Shown here piece after piece: positions 1 through 7,763 of a stretch of 64,000 bases of DNA (within the stretch, counting starts at the first letter, position 1; every line of letters starts with the position of its first letter). The position numbers and the translations under genes were made by a program. This DNA is from JBBRWO01 sp038249135 (lineage in GTDB: Bacteria > Actinomycetota > Coriobacteriia > Anaerosomatales > JAAXUF01): positions 14,348-78,347 of the forward strand of contig JBBRWO010000003.1 of the NCBI GenBank assembly GCA_038249135.1, read 5' to 3'. The notes beneath the pieces were generated by a model. It ran no database searches and was not told the origin of the DNA. It saw nothing but the letters and a program-made list of their open reading frames with translations.

Positions 1-841
1 CCGGCTCAACGGTCGACGTCACCGTCGCGTTGGTGGGCGCGATGTGGCGCAACGCGGTCAGGAAGGCCGCGAAGGGAACAATCGTGCTCACCACGGCGAT
101 GAACAGAACAGCAACGGCCGTCTTCACATCCAGAAGGAGCGAGAGAACCGGCTTCACACCAAGCACCGCGAACCAGAACACACTCGCGAACGCGAGCCCC
201 CAGACCAGTGTCGTATACGGCGGATAACGGCGAGCCGCGACCGAACCCATCAGGGAGTATGCCGCGAAGAACACCGCCGAAAGCAGTCCCCAGAGCACTC
301 CCGTGGGCGGGATGGAGAGACCGTCGCCGCCTATGGCGCCGACCACCAACGCACACCCGAGAACCGACAGCGCGACGCCGACAGGTAGTGCCCATGTCAG
401 CTTGTGTCGCAGGAAGAGCACACTGAACGCGAGCACCAGTACCGGGGCGAGATATTCAAGCAGAATCGCGGTCGCGGGATCGTGTGTGATCGAGATGGTC
501 TTGAAGTACGTGTAGTGGACCATGGCCAATCCGGCAACTCCGAACACCGCGAAGAACGGCACTTCGCGCAGTTCTATTCGCAAGTCGCGACGGCGAAAGA
601 CAGCCAAGTACGCCGCCAGCAGTACAAACGCGCTGAATGCGCGGGCGCCGGACAGCACGGTCGGCTCGACCACCATGCCGAGCGGGGCGACCAGCCACGC
701 ATTCGTGGCAAGCGACGGCGTAGTGAACAGCCAATCAGCTGTCAAACCTCCGGTCGCCCAGCAGGCAGCCGCCAGCAAAGCCAACAGATACCCCCGGAGC
801 GCCGACTGTTTGAGAGGGCCCGCCTTACGCGCCTGAGCCAC
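1..841 (-). CDS. EamA/DMT-family permease, C-terminus cut by window edge
   Basis: Probable drug/metabolite-transporter superfamily permease of the inner membrane; substrate unknown. The frame is open from a GTG at 841 to the window edge (about 280 residues), so the C-terminus is missing. Translation shows successive hydrophobic helices. The first repeat starts with LLALLAAACWATGG (about residues 19-32). The visible end, ALRHIAPTNATVTSTVEP, is typical of the second EamA repeat. The GTG start is preceded by GAGGAG at a good distance and lies 17 bases inside the 3' end of the CDF exporter gene, so the two are probably translationally coupled. Family assignment is firm; a role in metal handling would be inferred only from the neighbour. 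Confidence 0.85.
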   Translation of the reverse strand, partial: MAQARKAGPLKQSALRGYLLALLAAACWATGGLTADWLFTTPSLATNAWLVAPLGMVVEPTVLSGARAFSAFVLLAAYLAVFRRRDLRIELREVPFFAVFGVAGLAMVHYTYFKTISITHDPATAILLEYLAPVLVLAFSVLFLRHKLTWALPVGVALSVLGCALVVGAIGGDGLSIPPTGVLWGLLSAVFFAAYSLMGSVAARRYPPYTTLVWGLAFASVFWFAVLGVKPVLSLLLDVKTAVAVLFIAVVSTIVPFAAFLTALRHIAPTNATVTSTVEP

Positions 842-1769
842 GGGACTCCTCGGCGGTCTTGGCCTTCTGATAGTCATCGTAAGGCTCGAGGTGGGCGATC
901 ACGTCGACGATCTGCTGATACTGCTCGGCAAGGGTGAGCTCCACCTCTTCTGCGATGTCGTGCCCCTCCGCGACGGTGGCCTCGGGGTCGACCTGCACGT
1001 GTAGATCCACATACACCTCGGCCTCAGAACCACGCGTTCGGATGTGATGGCAGCCCAAGACACCGGGAACCGAGATCGCGACCGCGCAGATATCGTCGGC
1101 TGGTATGCGCATGGAGTCCGAGAGGGTCGCACTGGCATGACGGAACACTCCCCATGCGGTGTACACGATCGCGCACGTCACCAGCAAAGCGACAATCGGG
1201 TCGGCCAGGGGGAAGCCAAGCTTCACCAACACGAGGCTGACGATGACTCCGATGCTGACGAGTGCGTCAGATCCGGTGTGGCTTGCGTCGGCGACCAGGA
1301 TCGAACTGCCCAGTCTGTGACCGACCCGGCGTTCCCAGAACGTGACGCCTAGATTGACAGCAAGCGTGCCGAGCATGACCACAAAGGACATGGCGGTGAC
1401 CGTCGGGGGCTCACCGCCACTCCTGAGTCCGGCAATGGCCTCGCTGCCGATTCGATACGCAGCAAACAGGAGCATCGCACCGATGACCGCGGATGCGTAG
1501 GTCTCGTACTTGCCATGCCCGTACGGGTGGTCCTCGTCGGCAGGACGACCGGCAAAGCCCATACCGACGAGGCCAACGACATTGCTCGCTCCGTCGAACA
1601 GGGAGTGAAAACCGTCAGCCTGCATTGCGGTAGAGCCGCTGATCGTTCCCCACACGAGCTTAGCCAATGCGACAGCGACGTTCAGGAACAGAATTATCCA
1701 GAGAATCCGCTTGATCTCGCGGATTCTGCCCTCACCAGCCGCTGCGTTTGCTGGTCGTGTGTAGCCCAC
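825..1769 (-). CDS. Cation diffusion facilitator (CDF) family metal exporter
   Basis: Proton-coupled divalent metal exporter of the inner membrane. From the GTG at 1769 it has 314 residues: about six membrane helices, then a soluble CDF C-terminal domain (from about residue 215, with VYVDLHVQVDP). Metal-site motifs are H55-x3-D59 in TM2 (FHSLFDG) and H164-x3-D168 in TM5 (SHTGSDA), the HD/HD arrangement of zinc-type CDFs. An upstream ATG at 1841 is open but would put the operator inside the gene. The GTG is preceded by GGAGGGGG, so it is preferred. It is divergent from a CsoR-family repressor and shares an operator region with it. Zn, Co or Ni are all possible substrates. Confidence 0.9.
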   Translation of the reverse strand: MGYTRPANAAAGEGRIREIKRILWIILFLNVAVALAKLVWGTISGSTAMQADGFHSLFDGASNVVGLVGMGFAGRPADEDHPYGHGKYETYASAVIGAMLLFAAYRIGSEAIAGLRSGGEPPTVTAMSFVVMLGTLAVNLGVTFWERRVGHRLGSSILVADASHTGSDALVSIGVIVSLVLVKLGFPLADPIVALLVTCAIVYTAWGVFRHASATLSDSMRIPADDICAVAISVPGVLGCHHIRTRGSEAEVYVDLHVQVDPEATVAEGHDIAEEVELTLAEQYQQIVDVIAHLEPYDDYQKAKTAEESRGSGA

Positions 1770-1792
1770 GCTTCCCCCTCCGTGATACTGGC

Positions 1793-1821
1793 TTGCTGTG
1801 AATACCCCTAGGGGGTATAGT
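1793..1821 (+). promoter_or_regulatory. csoR promoter with embedded CsoR-type operator
   Basis: A -35-like TTGCTG (1793-1798) and a -10 TATAGT (1816-1821) are separated by exactly 17 bases. Between them lies a perfect inverted repeat, ATACCCC-TAG-GGGGTAT (1802-1818), which overlaps the -10. G/C-tract palindromes of this form are the usual binding sites of CsoR/RcnR-family repressors, and the gene 48 bases downstream encodes one. The element sits between the divergent CDF exporter and repressor genes, so one site could control both. Binding itself is inferred. Confidence 0.75.
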
Positions 1822-1868
1822 GTCTGCGTAAGAGAGAGCATACCGTACCCGAGGGGACTGGGCTAACC

Positions 1869-2165
1869 ATGACCGAGATCAATGCGTTGATCGCCGATGA
1901 GGCCGAGCGGACAAAGATCATCAACAGGCTTCGCCGACTCGAAGGTCAGATCCGTGGGCTGCAAACGATGATCGAATCGGGCAAAGAATGCGACGCCGTA
2001 CTCACGCAGGTGATGGCTGCGAAGTCGGCACTGAACCAAGTGGGACTGCACATCATCGGCCACTCAATGAAGCGTTGTCTGATCGACGATAGCGCAGAGA
2101 CCCGTGATGAGGTCATCGACCAGGCGATAGCTACCTTCCTCAAGTACTCGAACTGCGTCAAGTAG
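1869..2165 (+). CDS. CsoR/RcnR-family (DUF156) metal-sensing repressor
   Basis: All-helical tetrameric repressor of 98 residues, the normal size. The N-terminal helix carries NRLRRLEGQIRGL (19-31), the family's DNA-binding signature. Family ligand positions are Cys41 (first) and Cys70 (third, 29 residues later). The middle position, 25 residues after the first Cys and normally His, is Ser66, with His61 and His65 close by. The site therefore does not match classical Cu-CsoR and the inducer is uncertain (Ni/Co, another metal, or a sulfur species). It is divergent from a CDF exporter, recalling dmeR-dmeF pairs, and a matching operator lies in its own promoter. The membrane ferrochelatase-like gene follows after 9 bases. 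Confidence 0.88.
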   Translation: MTEINALIADEAERTKIINRLRRLEGQIRGLQTMIESGKECDAVLTQVMAAKSALNQVGLHIIGHSMKRCLIDDSAETRDEVIDQAIATFLKYSNCVK

Positions 2166-2174
2166 CCTGATTCC

Positions 2175-3413
2175 ATGCAGGAAACAACGGCCATATGGAT
2201 CGCGCTCATCGTGGCGGCTTTCGCTCTCGGCGGTTGCACAGTGGCAATTCTCGTTGTTCGTCGCTCGGCCGAGCCGATCTTCGGGGCCCTCGGAATCGGT
2301 GCGCTCCTGACAGGTGGATGGGCCTTCGCGCTCATCAGCGAGTCTTACACGCGACTCGATGCCGTGATGTACGCGCTCGCCTTAGCGCTCGCTGCTGCGA
2401 TCGGCGGTTACGCGCTCGCCTCCACGCTGCTTGGAATACTCGCACGCACCGACCCGGCACCGGTTCCCGGAGTCGAACTTGGGCCCGACACAGGCCAGGC
2501 GGCTCTCGTCATTCTCGGCGAAGATGAGCCGTCGCTTTACGATGAAGGTGCTACAGCAACCGCGCTCGATCGGCTTTCAGATGCAGGGCTGCTGCACGCT
2601 TCTATCGCGATTCTCCCCTTCCTGTTCATGGCACAGAAGGCGCGATATCGCGCTGCGGGAGGCACGAGCCGAGCTGCCCGTCAGCTTGATTCGCTCGCTG
2701 AACATGTTGAAACTTCGCTGGCGGCCTCGGCGTTCGGTCAGATCGGGTCAGCGTCCGTTGAGGGACGTCGTGGGCTTGAGCAGGCCGTGGTCGGGGCAGC
2801 GCAGCGGGGATTCCGCCGGATAGTCGTCGCCGAGGCGGTCGTGGGGGCGTCACTCGAGCTGGACCGTGGTAAGCGCCGCGTCGATGCGTTAAGACTCGCC
2901 GACCACGGCGTGCACGTGGCCTACACCGACGCGTTGTCGGACTCCGACCGGATTGCCGCTCTGGTGGCGATGCGGATCGTCGATGTTTCCGGTGACGCCA
3001 CCGCGACCGGGGTCGTCCTCGTGGGTGCAGCGCAGCCGGATGTTCACTCGAAAGACCGACGTGAGTTCGACGAGCAGGAATTGTCATTCCTGAGCCGTGT
3101 GAGAATGCGACTGATCGAGCGCGGACTCGCCGAGACGCACGTCCGAATCGCCTGGATCGAGTGGCGCGCACCGGACGTTACGTCAGCCGTACGACATCTC
3201 GCGGCACTGGGGTGCTTGAGAATCGTGGTCTCCCCTGCGTGCTTCCCGCTCGACACGATCCAGTCCACGCTCGACATCGAGATCGCCGTACGACAGGCGA
3301 GATTGGACCCCTCGGTTGCCGTGGTGAAACTCAACGGCTACGCGAGTGACCCTGCATTCGCCGAGGAGCTGAGAGGTCGCGCGCTTCATGCCTTGGCCAG
3401 CGTCGGTTCCTAG
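2175..3413 (+). CDS. Membrane-anchored ferrochelatase-like protein
   Basis: 412 residues. Three membrane helices occupy about residues 7-29, 34-55 and 63-89. A soluble part from about 105 onward resembles the two-lobed chelatase (ferrochelatase/CbiX) fold. GFRRIVVAEAVVGA (about 215) and LRIVVSPACFPLDTIQSTLD (about 350) match the paired strand-helix segments of HemH. The latter carries the family pattern of a Cys/Phe-rich stretch, then TLD-IEI, then a xDPAF element before the last helix. Catalytic His/Glu residues could not be placed with confidence. It starts 9 bases after the CsoR-like gene and is probably co-transcribed, which suggests metal or tetrapyrrole handling. Function is inferred from weak similarity; it could be a non-catalytic metal-binding relative. 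Confidence 0.5.
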   Translation: MQETTAIWIALIVAAFALGGCTVAILVVRRSAEPIFGALGIGALLTGGWAFALISESYTRLDAVMYALALALAAAIGGYALASTLLGILARTDPAPVPGVELGPDTGQAALVILGEDEPSLYDEGATATALDRLSDAGLLHASIAILPFLFMAQKARYRAAGGTSRAARQLDSLAEHVETSLAASAFGQIGSASVEGRRGLEQAVVGAAQRGFRRIVVAEAVVGASLELDRGKRRVDALRLADHGVHVAYTDALSDSDRIAALVAMRIVDVSGDATATGVVLVGAAQPDVHSKDRREFDEQELSFLSRVRMRLIERGLAETHVRIAWIEWRAPDVTSAVRHLAALGCLRIVVSPACFPLDTIQSTLDIEIAVRQARLDPSVAVVKLNGYASDPAFAEELRGRALHALASVGS

Positions 3414-3424
3414 ACCCTAGCCGA

Positions 3425-4147
3425 CTACTTCGCCTTACAGCGCTCCCAGTTCCACGATTGCATCCGACGAATCTGCGGATAGCGAACTGCGTAGCGCAGC
3501 GCCACCGACAGGCCGCCTCGGGCTGCTTCTGCACGGGTCTCGAGATTGTCGATGCTGGTTCGCAGGTCCTCGACGCTCGTGCCACGAAAGACCGTGTAGC
3601 CCTTGCCGATCGCCTTGCACACATGGGCGTCTGAGCCGCCGGTCGCGGCGATACCCTGCCCACCGGCAAACGCCTGAGCGGCAAGCTTGTTGGCATAGAT
3701 GAGGTACGGCGAAGAGTTGTAGACCTCGAGCGCTTTGAACGCCAGATCGTTGATTGCTCCGCCGACACTGTTCAGCCCAAAAGGTCCGAACGCCTGATTG
3801 GCGAACGGGTGTGCGATAACCGCGACGCCGCCCTGCTCCTCGATCGCGCGGATGGTGTCTGCAGCCGACATGCCTGCAGGCACGTCCTCCTGGAGGAACA
3901 GCCCGAGAATGTGGCCGGCCTTCGACGAGACTTCTTCGCCAATGACGACCTCGAAGTCGTAAAGCTCCGAGAGCGACTTCGCGAAGAGCGCTCCCTCGAT
4001 GGTGTTGTGGTCGGTGATCGCGATGACGTTGAGGTCGGTGTGGTTCTGCACGTACTCCATGATCTCGGGAATCTTCGCCAGACCGTCGCTGTGGTCTGAA
4101 TGAATGTGCAGATCAGCCTTGCCCCATAGTTCGGCTTGTGTGCTCAC
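3425..4147 (-). CDS. PHP-domain metal-dependent phosphoesterase (TrpH/RnmAM-like)
   Basis: Cytosolic PHP hydrolase of 240 residues starting at a GTG. Metal ligands are visible in order: DLHIHSDHSDG (12-22), ITDHN (D46-H47), GEEVSSKAGHILGLF (about 70-84), AHPF (H113) and GGSDAH near residue 180. This is the trinuclear-site pattern of the PHP family, whose TrpH branch acts on 5' ends of RNA or on 3',5'-bisnucleotides. The substrate here cannot be read from sequence. It is convergent with the preceding gene, with only 11 bases between their stops. The 203 bases upstream (4148-4350) hold no gene; an inverted repeat GAGTCG/CGACTC near 4170-4190 lies in its leader. Confidence 0.85.
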   Translation of the reverse strand: MSTQAELWGKADLHIHSDHSDGLAKIPEIMEYVQNHTDLNVIAITDHNTIEGALFAKSLSELYDFEVVIGEEVSSKAGHILGLFLQEDVPAGMSAADTIRAIEEQGGVAVIAHPFANQAFGPFGLNSVGGAINDLAFKALEVYNSSPYLIYANKLAAQAFAGGQGIAATGGSDAHVCKAIGKGYTVFRGTSVEDLRTSIDNLETRAEAARGGLSVALRYAVRYPQIRRMQSWNWERCKAK

Positions 4148-4350
4148 GATTGAATGAGTCCCCTCGCCTTGTGAGTCGTGGTCCGCGACTCATTGATAGC
4201 CGGTATCCGATAAGCAAGGCGCGAACCAACTGCGTATCTGCCCCCTCGCGATGCCAAGACTAGTATCGGCGAATCAGCTAGCGTGCTACACCCACGTCTC
4301 GGCGAACGGTCGCATTGGCAAGACGAACGCACGCATGCTGCGATGAGCAG

Positions 4351-5508
4351 TCACTCTGCTCGGTTCGCCCACGCATGCAGACGGGCGACACCCTCGCGAA
4401 GGTTTTCGATATCGGTTCCGTAGCTGAACCGCAAGAAGCCCTCGCCGCCGTCACCAAAGTCGATACCCGGAGCACAAGCCACTCCCGCCTCCTCGAGCAG
4501 GCGACGGCACAGTGCCAGCGAATCACTCCCCCACACACGAGCGTCGGCGAACACGTAAAACGCGCCACATGGCTCGCAGTCGATCCTGAGTCCGAGCTCC
4601 CGCAACGCAGGAACCAGGTACTGGCGTCGCTGATCGTAGATCGCGCGCATCCGCGCAACATCCGGCTTCGCCTCGGTCAGTGCGGCGACAGCCGCGTGCT
4701 GCACAAACGCATTGGCCGCGAGGAAGAAGTTCTGCTGGATCTTCTCACACGCCCTGACGAACTCCGGAGGTGATATCAGATAGCCGAGACGCCAACCGGT
4801 CATCGCGTAGGTCTTGGAGAAGCCGTTCAGCACGAATGCCCGGTCCGTGTATGACAGAATCGTTCGGTCGGGCCCGCAGAAGTCGAGTCCGTGATAGATC
4901 TCGTCACTTGCGATGTAGACTCCGGTCTCCTCGGCTATCGAGGCGAGCGCGGCGAGATCACCATCCCCGAGCACCGCCCCGGTCGGGTTGCCCGGTGAGT
5001 TGATCATGATGGCCTTGGTGCGCGGACCGATGGCGGCGCGAATCTCCTCCGGTCGGCAACGAAAGCCGTCGGACGCCCGAGCCGGTACAAGCTTGGGCAC
5101 GCCGCCGAGGAAGTTCACGTAGTTGGGATACGCCGGATAGCAGACGTCGGGCATGACGACTTCGTCGCCCGGGTCGAGAAGCGCGCCAAAGAGTAGCAGC
5201 ATCGCCGGTGAGGTCCCCTGGGTCACGACGATGTTGTCAGGATCGACGGTGACGTCGTAGTGCTCGGCGTAATGTGCGGTCAACGTAGTGCGCAACAGCG
5301 GCAGCCCGAGCGACTGCGTGTAGTGAGTGCTCCCATCCGCCATCGCGGTCTCAGCGGCACGCATGATGACATCGGGGGTCGGAAAATCCGGGTCACCGAT
5401 CTCAAGGCGGACGATGCTGCGTCCCTCTGCCTCAAGCTCCTTGGCGCGCGCCACCAGATCCATGACCACGAACGGCCGGATCGCCTGCGCCCTACGAGAT
5501 ACCTCCAT
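4351..5508 (-). CDS. Class I/II PLP-dependent aminotransferase
   Basis: 385 residues, full length for an AspC/AlaA-type fold-I aminotransferase. The schiff-base lysine is K232 in NGFSKTYAMTGWRLGYL. The PLP-binding NSPGNPTGAV (about 170-179) and SDEIYHGL (about 201) are present. GEGFLRFSYGTD near the C-terminus carries the substrate-carboxylate Arg. It transfers an amino group from an amino acid to a 2-oxo acid; the preferred substrate cannot be assigned. The ATG is preceded by GAGGAG. It starts 15 bases after the radical SAM gene on the same strand, so it probably ends a three-gene operon with two radical-SAM-type proteins, which hints at a role in a specialised pathway. Confidence 0.9.
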   Translation of the reverse strand: MEVSRRAQAIRPFVVMDLVARAKELEAEGRSIVRLEIGDPDFPTPDVIMRAAETAMADGSTHYTQSLGLPLLRTTLTAHYAEHYDVTVDPDNIVVTQGTSPAMLLLFGALLDPGDEVVMPDVCYPAYPNYVNFLGGVPKLVPARASDGFRCRPEEIRAAIGPRTKAIMINSPGNPTGAVLGDGDLAALASIAEETGVYIASDEIYHGLDFCGPDRTILSYTDRAFVLNGFSKTYAMTGWRLGYLISPPEFVRACEKIQQNFFLAANAFVQHAAVAALTEAKPDVARMRAIYDQRRQYLVPALRELGLRIDCEPCGAFYVFADARVWGSDSLALCRRLLEEAGVACAPGIDFGDGGEGFLRFSYGTDIENLREGVARLHAWANRAE

Positions 5509-5523
5509 TGGGTGGTGCTCCTC

Positions 5524-6804
5524 TCAGCGGTGAGCGCGGTAGATGGCAGTGGCGGCCTTGCCGAGCGCTTCCAGCCGTCGCAAGTCCGAGAAGGACAGGT
5601 CGCGAGTCGCAACCACCTCGTGCGGCGGCTGCGCGTCGAACACGAGCCCGAACTCCTCGGCACGCTCCCACAGTTCGGTGCCGGGCAGCACATGCAGGGT
5701 CGAGATCTGGACGGCTCCGGGGTCCGAGGCAATCGCGAAATCGATGCCGGCGACCACGTCTTCGATCGTGTCCCCTGGCAGCCCGACGATGAGATCGCTC
5801 TCGACGCTGATGCCCGCATCGCGACACGCCTCGACGCCGCTGACAAACGCTCGGGGATCGAACCGACGATGACACGACGCAAGCGCGAGCTCGCCGACAC
5901 TCTGAGGGCCCGTCTCAACGCTCACGACGCCCGCTCGGACGAGTTGGGCAGCCTCGGCGGCACCAATGCGCTCGATGTCCACCTCAACGGTATGGAGCCT
6001 CACACCGCGCCGTACGTGGGGCGCAAGTGAGTCCGAAAGCCAGGTGAGCCGCTCAGGGGTCAGATTGAATACGGGGTCGATGAAGGAGAACGTCTTCACC
6101 CCTGCCGAGACGATAGCGTCGATCTCCGCCGCGATTCGCGTCTCAGAGAAGCGGCGAACACGGCCATAGCCTTTGCCTTCGAAGCAGTAGGAGCAGGAAT
6201 GGGGGCAACCGCGGTAGCCTTCGATGTACGTCGAACCCTCGGCCGGCACGAGAACGCCGGTCAGATAGGGCGACGGAATCTCATCGAGGTCGGTGATCAG
6301 TCGGCGGTCGGGTGCGGAGACCACACGACCTTCTCGGCGGGCGGTGACGCCTTCGACACGCGTGATGTCAGCGTTCTTAAGCTGCGCGCTCAACAGTTCT
6401 GCGAAGGTGGCTTCCCCTTCGCCGCGCACGATGGCCGTGACGGCCGGCTGCTCGGCCAGGACCTGCTCCGCGATCGGACCGACCTCGGGACCGCCGAGGA
6501 CTATGACCGTGCCGGGCCGGGCGGCGCCGATGAGACGTGCGGCTTCGAACACGGCGCGTGCGTTCCAGCACACCACGGAGAAGGCAACGACATCCGGCTC
6601 AAGTGCGAGCGCACGATAGGCGATCCACCAGGGGTCGAGATCGGTGTCCAGCTCGAGCGTAGTGAAACCGACGCCGGAGAGCCGCGGATCGTTCTCCGCG
6701 TAGGCCCTGACGTAGCCCAGCGCGAGCGAGCGGTATCCGGGTGACGAGACGCCCACAAGTGCGACCTTGAACCGCACGGGTCGAGGAATCCGGATGCGCG
6801 TCAT
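5524..6804 (-). CDS. B12-binding-domain radical SAM protein
   Basis: 426 residues from the ATG at 6804. The N-terminal half is a cobalamin-binding-type Rossmann domain (FKVALVGVSSPGY; VIVLGGPEVGP about residues 100-111). It is followed by a radical SAM core with C200-PHS-C204-SY-C207 for the 4Fe-4S cluster. ESDLIVGLPGDTIEDV and TLHVLPGTELW are the later core strands of the Elp3/MiaB-like fold. No DxHxxG B12 motif is evident, as in many members. The substrate is unknown. The start codon overlaps the preceding gene stop as ATGA, and the aminotransferase follows 15 bases after its stop. A longer start at 6894 would lie inside the upstream gene and is rejected. Confidence 0.88.
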   Translation of the reverse strand: MTRIRIPRPVRFKVALVGVSSPGYRSLALGYVRAYAENDPRLSGVGFTTLELDTDLDPWWIAYRALALEPDVVAFSVVCWNARAVFEAARLIGAARPGTVIVLGGPEVGPIAEQVLAEQPAVTAIVRGEGEATFAELLSAQLKNADITRVEGVTARREGRVVSAPDRRLITDLDEIPSPYLTGVLVPAEGSTYIEGYRGCPHSCSYCFEGKGYGRVRRFSETRIAAEIDAIVSAGVKTFSFIDPVFNLTPERLTWLSDSLAPHVRRGVRLHTVEVDIERIGAAEAAQLVRAGVVSVETGPQSVGELALASCHRRFDPRAFVSGVEACRDAGISVESDLIVGLPGDTIEDVVAGIDFAIASDPGAVQISTLHVLPGTELWERAEEFGLVFDAQPPHEVVATRDLSFSDLRRLEALGKAATAIYRAHR

Positions 6805-7526
6805 GAGGCGTCCACCGAAAGCGAGAACGGCGCGACCGCATGTAGGTGCGACCGAGGAGTTCTTGCGGGATCGACGCCTGTCACGGATACCCACACGCCG
6901 TTGACCAACCCGGTGTCGATGGCCGCAGAGACCCAGTCTTCAAACCCCGGAGTGCCGGCAGTCGCAGGCGACGCGGCGATCTCTACCGCAAGCGCGCCTG
7001 CACGCGTGAGCGCCATGACCGTCGCGGGGAGTTCCGGGAGATTGTGGCTGCACGCAGGCACGATGCCGGTGAACGCAACGGCAGCACGCGATGTCCGCGC
7101 CGCGGCGAGAAAGCTCGCGAGACCCGACTCTGCCGCGTCGAACAGCCCGGGGCGGGACGCAAGCGCGTCGTGCGCCTCGGCGGTGCCCGCTAAACGAACT
7201 ACTTGGAGATGCCTTACGCCCGCAGCGAGGACTCCCTCGGCGTTGCCGGGAATCGAGAGCGCTCCGGCGTCGGTTCGAAGGCCGATGCGCTCGATGCCGG
7301 CGGCAGCAGCGTTCGCCGCGATGGCAGGAAGCTCCGGATGCGAGAACGGTTCCGGACCGGTGAACAACACATTGGGACCGGGCCCGCCTGACCAGGCGTC
7401 CACAGCATCACTGACGACACCGCGAATGACCTCGGCCGAGAAGAACTCGCGCTCGGTCTGGGCAGCGCATCGCACACACGCGCATGCAGAACCACGCCCC
7501 AGGGGAATCTCAACAAAACGAATCAC
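6801..7526 (-). CDS. Degenerate radical-SAM-like protein
   Basis: 241 residues from a GTG preceded by GGAGAG. The architecture resembles the first half of a radical SAM barrel: a short strand, a Cys cluster, then VLFTGPEPFSHPELPAI (about 53-69), which corresponds to the GGEP region. The cluster is C15-x-C17-x2-C20 instead of the canonical Cys-x3-Cys-x2-Cys. The first Cys position is therefore displaced, and the protein may bind a cluster differently or be inactive. It is tightly coupled (4-base overlap) to a canonical B12-radical SAM enzyme, so it may serve as its partner or accessory subunit. No annotated family was recognised with certainty. Confidence 0.55.
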   Translation of the reverse strand: MIRFVEIPLGRGSACACVRCAAQTEREFFSAEVIRGVVSDAVDAWSGGPGPNVLFTGPEPFSHPELPAIAANAAAAGIERIGLRTDAGALSIPGNAEGVLAAGVRHLQVVRLAGTAEAHDALASRPGLFDAAESGLASFLAAARTSRAAVAFTGIVPACSHNLPELPATVMALTRAGALAVEIAASPATAGTPGFEDWVSAAIDTGLVNGVWVSVTGVDPARTPRSHLHAVAPFSLSVDAS

Positions 7527-7577
7527 GCGATGCTCCTCTCCGAAGTCAGTTTAGCGCAGCGCGACCTCGAGAAGCGC

Positions 7578-7609
7578 GAGAGGCCCTCCCGTTACCGGAA
7601 GGGCCTCTC
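7578..7609 (-). terminator. Hairpin downstream of tRNA-Leu
   Basis: A 10-bp perfect stem, GAGAGGCCCT (7578-7587) with AGGGCCTCTC (7600-7609), around a 12-base loop. It lies 12 bases past the 3' end of the minus-strand tRNA gene. No good U-run follows, so it is a terminator or processing structure by position. Confidence 0.5.
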
Positions 7610-7620
7610 GGAAGTGACTT

Positions 7621-7706
7621 TGGTGTCGAAGGAGGGATTTGAACCCTCACGAGGTTGCCCTCACTAGGCCCTCAACCTAGCGCGTCTGCCGTTCCGCCAC
7701 TTCGAC
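7621..7706 (-). tRNA. tRNA-Leu (anticodon GAG)
   Basis: Read on the minus strand, acceptor GTCGAAG (7706-7700) pairs with CTTCGAC (7631-7625). The anticodon stem CTAGG/CCTAG encloses a TTGAGGG loop, giving anticodon GAG. A long variable arm, as in class II tRNAs, and a T-arm with GGTTCAAAT follow. The 3' CCA is encoded (7623-7621). It reads CUC/CUU leucine codons. No intron or odd feature is seen. Confidence 0.95.
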
Positions 7707-7763
7707 GTGGTCTATCCCGCAAGGGACAGCGAGAGAGAGTATAACAACCCGTTCTGCGCTCGG

